This document shows, one piece after another, positions 1 to 9,758 of a stretch of DNA of 64,000 nucleotides (the stretch's first letter is position 1; each line of letters begins with the position of its first letter). The translations under genes and the position numbers were made by a program. The notes beneath the pieces were generated by a model. The model did no database searches and was not told the DNA's origin. It saw nothing but the letters and a program-made list of their open reading frames with translations. The stretch is from Roseburia hominis A2-183 (GTDB lineage: Bacteria > Bacillota > Clostridia > Lachnospirales > Lachnospiraceae): the NCBI RefSeq assembly GCF_000225345.1, contig NC_015977.1, positions 89,501-153,500 of the forward strand, written 5' to 3'.

Positions 1-735
1 AAAATCGGATTTGTGGAATTCCTGACCGGAACCAAGTGGAAGCCGGGAAACAATAAATTCGGTATCTTCCCGATGATACTGGGAAGTATCTACGTCACCG
101 GAGGCGCGCTGATCATCGGTGTGCCGGTCGGTGTGCTGACATCTATATTTATGGCAAGATTCTGTCCGGAAGGACTGTACAAGCTCTTAAAGCCGGTCGT
201 GAACCTGCTCGCGGGCATTCCGTCTATCGTATACGGATTTTTCGGACTGGTTGTGCTCGTGCCGTTTATCCGGGAACATTTTAAGAACAGCAACGGACAG
301 AGTATTCTCTGTGCGTCGATTCTTCTGGGAATCATGATCCTGCCGACCATCATCGGAGCGTCTGAACCGACGATCCGCGCGGTGGAGCAGAGTTACTACG
401 AGGGAGCCCTGGCGCTCGGGGCAACGCATGAGCGAAGCGTTTTTACCGTCGTGGTACCGGCGGCAAAATCCGGCATTCTGGCGGCGGTCATCCTCGGCGT
501 CGGACGTGCACTCGGAGAGACGATGGCAGTCATGATGGTTGTGGGCAACCAGCCGCGAGTACCAAACAGTATTCTGCAGGGCGTCCGCACACTGACGACG
601 AACATTGTCATGGAGATGGGCTATGCGACGGATCTGCACCGGGAGGCGCTGATCGCCACCGGCGTGGTGCTGTTCGCGTTTATCCTGATTATCAATCTGT
701 GCTTCTCGGCAATCAAGCGAAGCGGAAAGGAGTAG
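1..735 (+). CDS. pstC: Phosphate ABC transporter permease PstC (5' end outside window)
   Basis: Inner-membrane permease of the high-affinity Pst phosphate importer; it pairs with PstA and is powered by PstB. The frame is open from base 1 (K-I-G-F-V-E-F), so the true start lies upstream. The visible part runs from an FLTGTKW segment typical of PstC through several hydrophobic helices. It includes the EAA-type cytoplasmic loop (EGALALGATHERSVFTVVVPAAKSG, broken here only by spacing) followed by GRALGETMAVMMVVGN, the usual ATPase-docking region. The stop at 733-735 lies only 3 bases before the pstA start, so the genes are co-transcribed. Identity rests on motifs and on the pstC-A-B-phoU order. 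Confidence 0.95.
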   Translation, partial: KIGFVEFLTGTKWKPGNNKFGIFPMILGSIYVTGGALIIGVPVGVLTSIFMARFCPEGLYKLLKPVVNLLAGIPSIVYGFFGLVVLVPFIREHFKNSNGQSILCASILLGIMILPTIIGASEPTIRAVEQSYYEGALALGATHERSVFTVVVPAAKSGILAAVILGVGRALGETMAVMMVVGNQPRVPNSILQGVRTLTTNIVMEMGYATDLHREALIATGVVLFAFILIINLCFSAIKRSGKE

Positions 736-738
736 GGG

Positions 739-1617
739 ATGGAGCAGATAAATCCAATTAACAAAGTAACATTGAAAGATAAAATGAAATCCTATACCAG
801 ACATCCCGGCTCTTTGATCCTGCTGCTTCTGGTTCTGATTGCAGCCGCGCTCACGGTGGTGACGCTGCTTTTCCTGGTGGGCTACATTCTCATCAGCGGC
901 ATTCCGTACTTAAAGCCGAGCCTGTTTGCGTTACATTATAATTCGGACAACGTGTCCATGCTCCCCGCCATCATCAACACGGTGGAGATGGTTGTGGTCT
1001 CGCTGCTGTTTTCCGTGCCATTTGGTGTGGGGGCGGCAATCTACATGATCGAATATGCCAGAAAGGGCAATAAATTCGTGGAGGTTGTTCGTCTGACTGC
1101 GGAGACGCTGACCGGTATTCCTTCCATTATCTATGGTCTGTTCGGTATGCTGTTTTTCAACATTGCACTACACTGGCGCTATTCCATGCTCTCCGGAGCG
1201 GCGACGCTCGCCATCATGGTGCTGCCGACGATTATGAGAACCACGGAGGAGGCGCTTTTATGTGTGCCGGATTCCTACAGAGAGGGAAGCTTCGGACTGG
1301 GCGCCGGAAAACTGCGGACAATTTTTAAGATTGTGCTTCCGGCAGCAATCCCGGGAATTCTATCCGGTATTATTCTCTCGATTGGACGTATCGTCGGAGA
1401 GACCGCAGCGCTCATCTACACGGCGGGTACCGTGACCGGTGTGGCGGGACTTATGGATTCCGGGCGTACGCTCGCCATCCATATGTATGTGCTTTCTAAT
1501 GAAGGTTTACATAAAAATGAAGCAAATGCGACTGCAGTGGTGCTGCTTGTCATTGTCCTTCTGATAAATGGAGTCTCATCCTTGATCGCGAAGCGGTTTG
1601 AGGCAGTGAAAGAATAG
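739..1617 (+). CDS. pstA: Phosphate ABC transporter permease PstA
   Basis: Second permease subunit of the Pst phosphate importer, 292 residues. It has a first membrane helix at about residues 25-55, then the usual five-helix core. The docking loop [18 protein letters not shown] and the following [15 protein letters not shown] segment match the PstA pattern and are paralogous to the corresponding PstC region. The start is preceded by AAAGGAG overlapping the end of pstC, which suggests translational coupling. pstB follows after 25 bases that contain a short GCGCGAAGCGCG hairpin. Confidence 0.95.
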   Translation: MEQINPINKVTLKDKMKSYTRHPGSLILLLLVLIAAALTVVTLLFLVGYILISGIPYLKPSLFALHYNSDNVSMLPAIINTVEMVVVSLLFSVPFGVGAAIYMIEYARKGNKFVEVVRLTAETLTGIPSIIYGLFGMLFFNIALHWRYSMLSGAATLAIMVLPTIMRTTEEALLCVPDSYREGSFGLGAGKLRTIFKIVLPAAIPGILSGIILSIGRIVGETAALIYTAGTVTGVAGLMDSGRTLAIHMYVLSNEGLHKNEANATAVVLLVIVLLINGVSSLIAKRFEAVKE

Positions 1618-1642
1618 CGCGAAGCGCGGAAATGAGGAAAAC

Positions 1643-2395
1643 ATGGGAGAAAAGTTTAATATATCGAATCTGAATCTGTATTACGGCGATTTCCACGCGC
1701 TCAAGGACGTGGATCTGTCCATTAACGAAAAAGAAATTACCGCATTTATCGGTCCGTCCGGCTGTGGAAAATCCACCTTTTTAAAATGCTTAAACCGCAT
1801 GAACGACCTGGTACAGGGATGTAAGATCACAGGACAGGTGCTGCTCGACGGGGAAGACATCTACAGCGGCATGGACGTGAACCTGCTGCGCAAGCGTGTC
1901 GGCATGGTATTCCAGAAGCCGAATCCGTTCCCGATGAGCATTTATGACAACATCGCATACGGACCGCGCACGCACGGCATCCGCTCCAAGGCAAAACTGG
2001 ATGAGATCGTGGAAAAATCCCTGCGCGATGCGGCGATCTGGGATGAGGTGAAAGACCGGTTGAAAAAGAGTGCGCTCGGAATGTCCGGCGGACAGCAGCA
2101 GCGTCTGTGCATCGCACGTGCGCTGGCGGTCGATCCGGAAGTGATTCTGATGGATGAGCCGACGTCTGCACTTGACCCGATCTCAACCTCGAAGATCGAG
2201 GATCTCGCGGTGGAACTGAAGAAAAAATACACGATCATTATGGTGACGCACAACATGCAGCAGGCAGTGCGTGTGTCCGATAAGACCGTATTCTTCCTGC
2301 TCGGCGAGGTCATTGAGAGCGGAGATACGGAAAAATTGTTCTCCGTGCCGCAGGATAAGCGGACAGAGGATTACATTACCGGACGTTTCGGTTGA
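1643..2395 (+). CDS. pstB: Phosphate ABC transporter ATP-binding protein PstB
   Basis: ATPase that drives phosphate import, 250 residues, normal length for the family. Visible motifs are Walker [10 protein letters not shown] (about 38-46), the Q-loop region in [18 protein letters not shown], the ABC signature MSGGQQQR, Walker [13 protein letters not shown], and the switch histidine in MVTHNM. The KPNPFPMSI stretch after the Q-loop is characteristic of PstB. It ends 15 bases before phoU, in one transcription unit with pstC and pstA. Confidence 0.97.
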   Translation: MGEKFNISNLNLYYGDFHALKDVDLSINEKEITAFIGPSGCGKSTFLKCLNRMNDLVQGCKITGQVLLDGEDIYSGMDVNLLRKRVGMVFQKPNPFPMSIYDNIAYGPRTHGIRSKAKLDEIVEKSLRDAAIWDEVKDRLKKSALGMSGGQQQRLCIARALAVDPEVILMDEPTSALDPISTSKIEDLAVELKKKYTIIMVTHNMQQAVRVSDKTVFFLLGEVIESGDTEKLFSVPQDKRTEDYITGRFG

Positions 2396-2410
2396 TGAAA
2401 GGAGCAAGCA

Positions 2411-3064
2411 ATGAGAAACAGATTTGAGAGACAGCTGTTAGAACTGAACAATGAACTGATCCAGATGGGAAGCATGATTGAGCACGCGATTGAGATGGGG
2501 ATCTCCGCGCTGGTGCGCCAGGATGTGGAGAAGGCGAAGAAGGCGATCGCCTACGACGAGGAGATCGACGAGCAGGAAAAGACCGTGGAGTCGCTCTGCA
2601 TGAAGCTGCTGTTGCAGCAGCAGCCGGTCGCAAAGGATCTGCGTCTGATCTCCGCGGCATTAAAGATGATTACCGATATGGAGCGGATCGGAGACCATGC
2701 GGCGGATATTTCCGAGATGACGATTCTGATGTCCGATGCGACATACGAGCGCAGCGCGATCAACATTGATCTGGTGGAAAGTATGGCGAAAGAGACTACT
2801 GATATGGTCATCAAGTGCGTGGACGCATTCGTCAACAAGGATCTGGAGCTGGCGCGCACGGTGATTGCGCAGGATGATGTGGTCGATGATCTGTTCGCGG
2901 ACTTTAAGCAGCAGCTGATCAAAAAGATTAATGAGAACGTCAAAAACGGCGAGCAGGCGACGGATATGCTGATGGTGGCAAAATATTTTGAGCGTATCGG
3001 CGATCACGCGACAAACATTGCCGAGTGGGTCATCTATTCGATCACGGGAGAGCACGAGAAGTAG
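2411..3064 (+). CDS. phoU: Phosphate transport regulator PhoU
   Basis: Cytoplasmic all-helical protein of 217 residues with two PhoU repeats. Each carries the metal-binding signature: ERIGDHAADI in the first repeat and ERIGDHATNIAEW in the second. In known systems PhoU links the Pst transporter to the PhoR kinase and keeps the Pho response off when phosphate is plentiful. Here it is the last gene of the pst operon, and the PhoP/PhoR pair lies 2 kb downstream. A good ribosome site (GGAGCAAGC) precedes the ATG. Confidence 0.96.
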   Translation: MRNRFERQLLELNNELIQMGSMIEHAIEMGISALVRQDVEKAKKAIAYDEEIDEQEKTVESLCMKLLLQQQPVAKDLRLISAALKMITDMERIGDHAADISEMTILMSDATYERSAINIDLVESMAKETTDMVIKCVDAFVNKDLELARTVIAQDDVVDDLFADFKQQLIKKINENVKNGEQATDMLMVAKYFERIGDHATNIAEWVIYSITGEHEK

Positions 3065-3087
3065 AAAATTGGTCTAAAAACCGTGAT

Positions 3088-3126
3088 TTTACACAGATTT
3101 TACATAAAGCTTACCGGAAAATTACC
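3088..3126 (+). promoter_or_regulatory. Pho-box-like direct repeats
   Basis: Four hexamers lie at exactly 11-bp steps: TTTACA (3088), TTTACA (3099), CTTACC (3110) and ATTACC (3121). A weaker TTAAAA follows at 3132 and a TTTACC near 3141. The spacing and sequence resemble the PhoP boxes of Bacillus (TTAACA-like hexamers repeated every 11 bp on one face of the helix). They sit just upstream of the promoter for the Na/Pi cotransporter and about 2 kb before the phoP-phoR pair, so control by that response regulator is the natural reading. Regulator assignment is inference. Confidence 0.7.
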
Positions 3127-3163
3127 TGAAATTAAAAAATTTTACCGACTCCTTGGATTGTAA

Positions 3164-3192
3164 TTGCAAAACGTCAAAAAATACGTTATAAA
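3164..3192 (+). promoter_or_regulatory. Sigma-A promoter of the Na/Pi cotransporter gene
   Basis: TTGCAA (3164-3169), a 17-bp spacer, and TATAAA (3187-3192). It lies directly downstream of the Pho-box-like repeats and 58 bases before the ATG at 3251. This placement is what is expected for an activated promoter with a weak -35. Confidence 0.65.
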
Positions 3193-3250
3193 TGATTATG
3201 TATGCGTATGTAAAAAAGATGTAAAGCAATGAGATGCAAAGGAGATTAGA

Positions 3251-5011
3251 ATGGATATTTTTGGAGTATTGTCCCTGATTGGCGGGCTGGCATTATTCTT
3301 ATACGGAATGCACGTGATGGGTGCAGGACTGGAGAAGATGTCAGGCGGAAGGTTGGAGCGCATTCTGGAGAATCTGACATCGAATCCGTTAAAAGCGGTA
3401 CTGCTCGGTGCAGGCGTCACAGCGGTCATACAGTCATCTTCCGCGACAACGGTTATGGTCGTCGGGTTTGTAAATTCCGGTATTATGAAGCTTTCACAAG
3501 CGATCGGAATCATCATGGGTGCCAATATCGGTACGACGATTACCGCATGGCTGCTCAGCTTGACGGGAATTCAGGGAGACAACCTTTTTATAAATATGTT
3601 AAAGCCGACATCGTTCTCACCGATTCTGGCTATGATCGGTATTATTCTGCTGATGTCTGGCAAGAGCGATAAGAAGAAGATTACCGGAGAGATTCTGCTT
3701 GGATTCGTCGTGCTGATGTACGGTATGTCGGCGATGAGTGGTGCGGTGGAGCCGCTTGCGGACGTGCCGGAGTTCACGAACCTGCTTACCATGTTCAAGA
3801 ATCCGGTGCTTGGAGTGCTTGCAGGAGCGCTGCTTACGGCGGTCATCCAGAGTTCTTCCGCTTCTGTCGGTATTTTACAGGCGCTTTCGGTAACCGGTGG
3901 ATTTACATTTGGCACAGCGATCCCGATTATTCTGGGACAGAACATCGGTACCTGTGTGACGGCAATGATCTCCGCAATCGGTGCGAACAAGGGTGCAAAG
4001 CGTACCGCGTTTGTACATTTATATTTCAACATGATCGGTACGGTTCTTTTCCTGTGCCTGTTTTATCTGGGGAATGCCATTTTCAGCTTTCCGTTTACGA
4101 ACGACGTCGTAAATGCAGCGGATATTGCGCTGGTTCACAGTATTTTTAATGTATTTACTACTCTGGTTCTGCTTCCGTTTACGAAGGGACTGGAGAATCT
4201 GGCATATCTTACGATTCCGAAGACAGAGGATGAGAAGAAGACGGCAAACGATGCGTTTGTAATCTTGGACGACAGATTCCTTTCTTCGCCGGCATTCGCG
4301 ATCGAGCAGTGCCGTTCACTGGTAAGCCAGATGGCAGAGATGACAAGAGACGGATTTCTGGAGGCGATGGACGTGCTGGGCGAGTATTCGGAGGAGAAAG
4401 CGCAGGATGTCATTGACAAGGAGAACCGGGTCGATGTCTATGACGACAAGATCACCGCATATCTGACGAAGCTGAGCAGTGAGAATCTGTCCTATAAGGA
4501 CAGCCTGCAGGTGACGTCGCTGCTGCACTGTATTACGGATTTTGAGCGTATCTCCGACCACTCGATCAATGTGGTGGAGAGCGTACAGCAGATGCGCAAG
4601 GAAAATCTGACGTTTTCCAGGAAAGGTGAAGAGGAGATGAATCTCTACGGTGCGGCAATCCGTGACATTCTGACAAGAACCACGGATGCGTTTGTGAACA
4701 ACGATCAGGCGCTGGCGCATACGGTGGAGCCGTTAGAGGAAGTAATTGACGAATTAAATAAAGATGTGAAGAAGCATCACATGAAGCGGCTGCGCAAGGG
4801 CAAGTGCAGTATGGAGCTGGGACTGGTCCTGTCGGATCTTGCCATGAATTATGAGCGTGTGGCAGACCACTGTTCCAATATTGCCGTGTACATGATGCAG
4901 CTGAAGGATACACAGCTGGAGGAGCACAGCTTTACAGAGCAGCTGGATGAGGCGGAGAGCGCAGAGTTCACCAGACTGCTGGATGAGTTCGGAAGCAGGT
5001 ACTCTCTGTAA
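3251..5011 (+). CDS. Na+/phosphate cotransporter (NptA/YjbB family) with C-terminal PhoU-like domain
   Basis: 586-residue sodium-dependent phosphate transporter of the PNaS family. The membrane part (about residues 1-310) has two inverted repeats, each with the signature QSSSA: AVIQSSSATTVMVVGF in the first and AVIQSSSASVGILQAL in the second. Each is followed by a GANIGT or GQNIGT motif. The C-terminal 230 residues are a helical PhoU-like domain containing ERISDHSINV and ERVADHCSNIA. It has its own promoter with Pho-box-like repeats and lies between phoU and phoP, so it is probably a low-phosphate-induced second route for phosphate. Direction of transport cannot be read from sequence. Confidence 0.92.
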   Translation: MDIFGVLSLIGGLALFLYGMHVMGAGLEKMSGGRLERILENLTSNPLKAVLLGAGVTAVIQSSSATTVMVVGFVNSGIMKLSQAIGIIMGANIGTTITAWLLSLTGIQGDNLFINMLKPTSFSPILAMIGIILLMSGKSDKKKITGEILLGFVVLMYGMSAMSGAVEPLADVPEFTNLLTMFKNPVLGVLAGALLTAVIQSSSASVGILQALSVTGGFTFGTAIPIILGQNIGTCVTAMISAIGANKGAKRTAFVHLYFNMIGTVLFLCLFYLGNAIFSFPFTNDVVNAADIALVHSIFNVFTTLVLLPFTKGLENLAYLTIPKTEDEKKTANDAFVILDDRFLSSPAFAIEQCRSLVSQMAEMTRDGFLEAMDVLGEYSEEKAQDVIDKENRVDVYDDKITAYLTKLSSENLSYKDSLQVTSLLHCITDFERISDHSINVVESVQQMRKENLTFSRKGEEEMNLYGAAIRDILTRTTDAFVNNDQALAHTVEPLEEVIDELNKDVKKHHMKRLRKGKCSMELGLVLSDLAMNYERVADHCSNIAVYMMQLKDTQLEEHSFTEQLDEAESAEFTRLLDEFGSRYSL

Positions 5012-5062
5012 TTCGTATCTTCGATCTGGTGTGCATAAGCGGCCGCGGAAGAGAGGAGAACA

Positions 5063-5734
5063 ATGGCAACAATTTATATTGTGGAAGATGACGTCAACAT
5101 CCGTGAGATTGAGCGCTATGCGCTGAAGAACAGCGGATATGAAGTGGAGGAATTCGAGAGCGGAGAAAGCATGTTTAAACGGCTGGAGCGGGCGGTTCCG
5201 TCCCTTCTGCTGCTGGACATTATGCTTCCGGATGAAGACGGTCTGGAGATTCTGGGAAAACTCCGGGCGAATAAAAATACGGCAGCCATTCCGATCATTA
5301 TGGTCACTGCAAAGACCAGTGAGCTGGACAAGGTCAAGGGACTGGATCTCGGAGCGGATGACTATATCACAAAGCCATTTGGCGTGATGGAGCTGATTTC
5401 CAGAGTGAAAGCGCTGCTGCGCAGGACGCAGAGTGTGGCGGAGGAGACGAAAATCTGCCATGGTGAGATCAGGATGGACAACGACAAGCACGCGGTATTT
5501 GTCGGGGATGAGCCGTGTGAGCTGACGTTCAAGGAATACGAATTGTTGAAATATCTTATGATCAATGCGGGGATTGTCCTGTCCAGAGACAAGATCATGG
5601 ATCAGGTATGGGGCTTTGAGTACGAGGGCGAGAGCCGGACCGTGGATATGCACATCAAGACATTGCGCCAGAAGCTTGGGGCGGCGGGAAGCTGCATCAA
5701 GACGATCCGCAATGTGGGATATATGATCGAGTAG
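5063..5734 (+). CDS. phoP: PhoP/PhoB-type response regulator
   Basis: OmpR-family response regulator, 223 residues. The receiver domain has the acidic pocket EDD near the start, the phosphoacceptor D52 (LLLDIMLPDEDG) and the conserved lysine in ITKPFG. The C-terminal winged helix (about 125-223) ends in RTVDMHIKTLRQKLG and TIRNVGYMIE. A ribosome site GAGAGGAG precedes the ATG. The kinase gene follows after 10 bases. Placement behind pst, phoU and nptA makes phosphate the likely signal. The symbol is assigned from context. Confidence 0.85.
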   Translation: MATIYIVEDDVNIREIERYALKNSGYEVEEFESGESMFKRLERAVPSLLLLDIMLPDEDGLEILGKLRANKNTAAIPIIMVTAKTSELDKVKGLDLGADDYITKPFGVMELISRVKALLRRTQSVAEETKICHGEIRMDNDKHAVFVGDEPCELTFKEYELLKYLMINAGIVLSRDKIMDQVWGFEYEGESRTVDMHIKTLRQKLGAAGSCIKTIRNVGYMIE

Positions 5735-5744
5735 ACAAAAATCT

Positions 5745-7058
5745 ATGAAGAAAAAATTAAATTCCAAATTTATGTTGATTGCGGCAATCGCCATTCTGGT
5801 GACTGCCGTATGTTCTATCGGGCTGTTTTACAGCATTCTGGTACAACAGATCTATGATGACTTAAAGGCAAATGCACATGTGATCTCCCGGCTGGATTTT
5901 GAGGATGCGTCGCAGAAAGTGTGCGATCAGCTTTCCGAGGATGGGCTGCGGATCACTTTGATTGCTACGGATGGAACGGTTCTCTATGACAGCATGGAGG
6001 ACGAGACGAAGATGGAGAATCACAGGGGGCGTCCGGAGGTCGAGCGGGCGCTTGCGGTCGGGGAAGGCCGCGGGATGCGCAAATCGACGACTTCCGCGGA
6101 GCACACATTCTATTATGCGATGCGCCTCTCAGACGGAAATGTTCTTAGAATCGGAAAAGAGAGCGGCAGCATCTACCATCTGGCATGGAATATGACGATG
6201 CTTACGCTGGGTGTGGGATTGTGTGTATTCCTGGTGTGCGCCTTTTTTGCAAAACGCATGACAAAGCGCTTTGTGGAGCCGATCGAAAAGATGGCGGACA
6301 ACATTGTGCTCGTCGATGAGCGGGAAGTATACGAGGAGATGCGTCCGTTTGTGTCGATGATCAAGCAGCAGCATATGGATATCTTAAACCATGCACAGAT
6401 GCGGCAGGAATTTACCGCGAACGTATCGCATGAACTCAAGACCCCGCTCACGGCGATCTCCGGCTACGCGGAACTGATCGCAAGCGGCATGACCAACGAG
6501 CGCGACACCGAGCATTTTGCAAATGAGATTCACCGGAGCGCGGAGCGTCTGCAATCTTTGATTAACGATATCATCAAGCTCTCGGAGCTTGACAACAGTG
6601 ACCTCAAGCTGGAGTTTGAGCCGATCGATCTCTATGCGCTGGCGACGACCTGCATCGATCAGATGCAGATTGCGGCGCAGAAGAACGAGGTCACATTGCT
6701 GCAGGAAGGCGGGCCGGTGACGATCAACGGCAACAAGACGCTCATCGAGGAACTGCTCTACAATCTGTGCAGCAATGCCGTGCGCTATAATAAGAAGGGC
6801 GGCAGTGTGACCGTCATTACGGGCATGAAGAACCAGAGACCGGCGCTCACAGTGCGCGACACCGGCATCGGCATCCCGAAGGAGCAGCAGGACCGTGTCT
6901 TTGAGCGGTTCTACCGTGTTGACAAGAGCCGTTCCAAGTCGACGGGCGGTACGGGACTCGGGCTTGCGATCGTAAAGCACATCGTCGTGCAGCACGAAGC
7001 CCAGATCGAACTCTCCAGCGAGGAGGGCGTGGGCACCGAGGTGACGGTAATCTTCTAG
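5745..7058 (+). CDS. phoR: PhoR-type sensor histidine kinase
   Basis: Membrane sensor kinase of 437 residues. It has a first helix (about 10-35), a short extracytoplasmic sensor (about 36-145), a second helix (about 148-170), a HAMP-like linker, then HisKA with the phosphoacceptor H229 in NVSHELKTPLTAISGYAELI (shown without its flanks). The HATPase_c domain has an N-box (LCSNAVRYN), a G1 box (DTGIGIP) and GTGLGLAIVKHI. It forms a pair with the regulator 10 bases upstream and would phosphorylate its D52. Unlike many PhoR proteins there is no obvious PAS domain. Its stop codon lies 20 bp before the large palindrome. Confidence 0.87.
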   Translation: MKKKLNSKFMLIAAIAILVTAVCSIGLFYSILVQQIYDDLKANAHVISRLDFEDASQKVCDQLSEDGLRITLIATDGTVLYDSMEDETKMENHRGRPEVERALAVGEGRGMRKSTTSAEHTFYYAMRLSDGNVLRIGKESGSIYHLAWNMTMLTLGVGLCVFLVCAFFAKRMTKRFVEPIEKMADNIVLVDEREVYEEMRPFVSMIKQQHMDILNHAQMRQEFTANVSHELKTPLTAISGYAELIASGMTNERDTEHFANEIHRSAERLQSLINDIIKLSELDNSDLKLEFEPIDLYALATTCIDQMQIAAQKNEVTLLQEGGPVTINGNKTLIEELLYNLCSNAVRYNKKGGSVTVITGMKNQRPALTVRDTGIGIPKEQQDRVFERFYRVDKSRSKSTGGTGLGLAIVKHIVVQHEAQIELSSEEGVGTEVTVIF

Positions 7059-7078
7059 CCCGCGCGACGCGGCAGAAA

Positions 7079-8140
7079 CCGGGGCGCTTTGGTATATTAT
7101 GACGGCGGCCGGAGAAATCCGCCGGATTCTGCCGGTTGCCGGGAGTCGCGATTCGATCGCAAAACCGGCGGTTTCTAACCATGCTGTTCTCACATCTGCG
7201 ATCGTCCGTGTCTTTCCAAGCTTTGAACACGCTATGGGGAGTGTTCGCACAGCAAAAGACAATTTTAAAATTTTTGTGCAGTGCTTGGCACACCGGTGAG
7301 CAAAATATAAGAAATTGTCGCAATAAGCAAAGATCTCTTTGAAGTGATAAGTAATATTACAGGAATACCAGAGAACAAAAAGTTCCAGAATAAACAGACG
7401 GCGGCAAATTCTTTGAAGCAAAATTCGTGTATTTCTTCCATGCCGTGGCTGGCATCCAATTCCGTGTCTTGGCCACGTTTGGACACTCACGGAGTGTGTC
7501 CGACAAGCCGCAGACAATGAGCGGACTTTTTGGTGTCCCTAATGGCACCTCTTCACAGACAATATAAAACCGCGCGAACCGAACTCGCCGGCATCTGCTA
7601 TTGAAAATAGGGCAGATGCCGACTCAGACAGCGGCTTCGCGCGGTTATGTTTTGTTCAGAGGTGCCATAAAGGGACACACACAAAAGTCCTAAAATTGTC
7701 TGCCGGCTTGCGGACACAGTCCGTAGAGTGCTCCAAACTTGGAAAGACACGGATCATCACGGATGCCAGCTGCGGCATGGTTAGAAATACCGGATTTTGC
7801 GGTCAGACTTTGCCGCCGCATGTTTATCTGGAACTTTTAAGTATCTATTTCTCGTAATATTACTTATCAAAGCAAAGTGCGATATGCTTATTGTGACAGT
7901 TCCTTTTATTAAATCTGTAAAGAGGTGTGCCAAGCGCTGCCCAAAAGTCCACTCATTGTCTTTGCTGTGCGGACACACCCGCATAGAGTGTCAAAGCGTG
8001 GTAAGAGACACGAACCCGGATGTTCCAGTCGGCATGGAAGAAATCGCGCTATTTTGCTCAAACGAATCGTGACTCCCGGCAGCCGGCAGAAGCTTGCGGA
8101 TTTCTTCCGGACGTCAGCATGAATTGCTGAATCGCCCCGT
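7079..8140. repeat. Giant palindrome A: outer element with a second element nested at its apex
   Basis: The whole gap between two convergent genes is an imperfect inverted repeat of about 1,060 bp. The outer ends pair (CCGGGGCG at 7079, CGCCCCG at 8133), and matched arms follow, such as TTCTGCCGGTTGCCGGGAGT at 7127 against its near-complement around 8075-8094. The outer arms (7079-7311 and 7903-8140) are homologous to the core of copies B and C. That homology stops where those copies carry their apical hairpin, and a complete second element (7312-7902) occupies that point. Open frames here are shadows of the repeat. I see no transposase and no clear target-site duplication. Confidence 0.88.
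7312..7902. repeat. Inner element of palindrome A (close copy of palindrome C)
   Basis: Inverted repeat of about 590 bp. Its ends are TTGTCGCAATAAGCA at the left and TGCTTATTGTGACAGTTCC at the right, then GATAAGTAATATTA against TAATATTACTTATC. The apex is a nested hairpin: AACCGCGCGAA (7568-7578) pairs with TTCGCGCGGTT (7636-7646), and inside it GGCATCTGC (7590-7598) pairs with GCAGATGCC (7612-7620). It is nearly identical to copy C, 36 kb away, except for a few dozen bases on the right of the apex. Copy C has an extra palindromic insert there. Confidence 0.88.
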
Positions 8141-8141
8141 T

Positions 8142-9713
8142 CTATGCCGTGTGGAGCGCCTGCCGGGAGATTGCCGTCTCGGCGTCGGTGTCCGCGTCGT
8201 GCAGGCGGTGGTACTCTTCGATAAAACCGTTCATTTTGCCGGCTTCGGCGGCAAGCTCCGCGATGACATTGTTGACGCTCTTGAAGCGCTCGGCATTGTC
8301 GGTGCACATCGCGTTGGTCTCCTCCGCAGAGGCACTGATCTCCTCGCTGGTCGAAGAGAGCGTGTTGGTCTCATCGACCAGCATGGTGTTGGTTTCTCTT
8401 AAAATGCGTGTCTTCTCTGAGATGGCGGCGGCATTCTGTTCAAGGCCGGTCAGACCGGAGCGGATGCCGCTGAAATTTTCTTCAATATCATGAATCATGC
8501 TGACCTGATTGCCGATCTTGTCCATGACATGATCCATCGAGGCGATTGTGTCACCGGCATTTTGATTCAGCTTTGTGATGATTTCCTCAATATTTTCAGT
8601 GGACTGCTTGGTCTGCTCGGAGAGCATGCGGATCTCCTCCGCGACAACAGCGAACCCCCTGCCTGCTTCCCCTGCGCGCGCTGCTTCTATCGTGGCGTTC
8701 AAGGCGAGAAGATTGGTCTGTGCGGAGATCTGCTGGATAATGCTGATAATTTTTAACATGTCCTGCGTATGTGCCTGCAGTGCAGTCATATTTTTCTTGA
8801 CGAGCTTATTCTCGGATTCTACTTCCTCCGTCTGGGAGACAATATTGCTCACAAGCGCCTGACCGGTCTCTACATTTTTACCAGAAGACTGGGAGATGTT
8901 GGTAAGTGCGTCTGCGATCGACACGGTATCGGCAATGATGTCCTGAATCCGTCCGGTCATGGAAGCCTGTTCCTGAATGCTTGCGACTGTGCTCTCCATG
9001 CTTACGGTAATGTCGCCCATTGCCTGGCTGACGCAGCCGGTTGCCTCTGTCATCTCCTCGATCAGCGCATGAATGGACTGGGTGGATTCATTGACGGATG
9101 TGCCGACGGTCACGATGGAATTCATCATATCCTCCTGCTTTTTCTTGTGGGCTTCCAGTTCGGCGAGCTCCTCTGTGTTGTGCAGGACGGCCACGCGGGA
9201 CGCCAGGCAGGTGATTGTGTTGATGACAATAATAATGGAACAGATGACAAAGATCAGGTTTCTTTCTGCAAGTGAATTCGTTCCAAGCACATGGATGGAA
9301 TAGAGACCATTTAGTATGCAGCAGATCATGTTTAAAACGCCTGAGCAGATCTCGAGTTTTAAATCAAAATACATGAGCAGTGCCACGAGCACAGGAATCA
9401 TAAAGAGATTATAGACAAAAAGTTTTGAGGATAGACAGCTGACTTCATAAATGATCAGAAAGCATGTAATCGCTACATTGCGGTAGCGTATGGAAACAGG
9501 ATTAAAAAAATAGAACAATGTACTAACAGCTGCAGGGAGGGCAATCATGCCTGCAATGACAAAAAGACGGAAAAGAGCATGATTTCCCTGCAGAATTGTT
9601 CCTATAAACAGAAACATCATATAGATGGAAATGATGAGAACTGTAAGCATCAGACAATAGTTGGCACGCTTTGTGGAGCGTTCCTGTAACGTTAACTCTC
9701 TTGAATCGTTCAT
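8142..9713 (-). CDS. Methyl-accepting chemotaxis protein without a large extracellular sensor
   Basis: 523-residue chemoreceptor. The N-terminal 190 residues are about six closely spaced hydrophobic helices with no sizeable extracytoplasmic domain. The ligand or signal is therefore sensed in or at the membrane, or by a partner. The C-terminal half is the long signalling coiled coil with the highly conserved tip [20 protein letters not shown], which contacts CheA and CheW. No C-terminal CheR-binding pentapeptide is seen. AAAAGGAGG precedes the start. It is transcribed from a MerR-type promoter behind the MerR regulator. Its stop lies 2 bp from palindrome A. Confidence 0.9.
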   Translation of the reverse strand: MNDSRELTLQERSTKRANYCLMLTVLIISIYMMFLFIGTILQGNHALFRLFVIAGMIALPAAVSTLFYFFNPVSIRYRNVAITCFLIIYEVSCLSSKLFVYNLFMIPVLVALLMYFDLKLEICSGVLNMICCILNGLYSIHVLGTNSLAERNLIFVICSIIIVINTITCLASRVAVLHNTEELAELEAHKKKQEDMMNSIVTVGTSVNESTQSIHALIEEMTEATGCVSQAMGDITVSMESTVASIQEQASMTGRIQDIIADTVSIADALTNISQSSGKNVETGQALVSNIVSQTEEVESENKLVKKNMTALQAHTQDMLKIISIIQQISAQTNLLALNATIEAARAGEAGRGFAVVAEEIRMLSEQTKQSTENIEEIITKLNQNAGDTIASMDHVMDKIGNQVSMIHDIEENFSGIRSGLTGLEQNAAAISEKTRILRETNTMLVDETNTLSSTSEEISASAEETNAMCTDNAERFKSVNNVIAELAAEAGKMNGFIEEYHRLHDADTDAETAISRQALHTA

Positions 9714-9758
9714 GATAGACCTCCTTTTCCTGTACGAAAGTACCAGATGTTTGTGATA

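Noticed and set aside
4754..5794. Minus-strand open frame of 346 codons opposite the cotransporter and phoP
   Set aside because: Overlaps two well-supported genes; composition typical of antisense frames in G+C-rich third positions.
6384..7517. Long minus-strand open frame (about 377 codons) across phoR and into palindrome A
   Set aside because: Lies opposite phoR, whose domains are intact; no ribosome site, no recognisable protein. A shadow frame.
7079..8140. Insertion sequence with transposase
   Set aside because: No transposase frame or fragment in any of the three copies.
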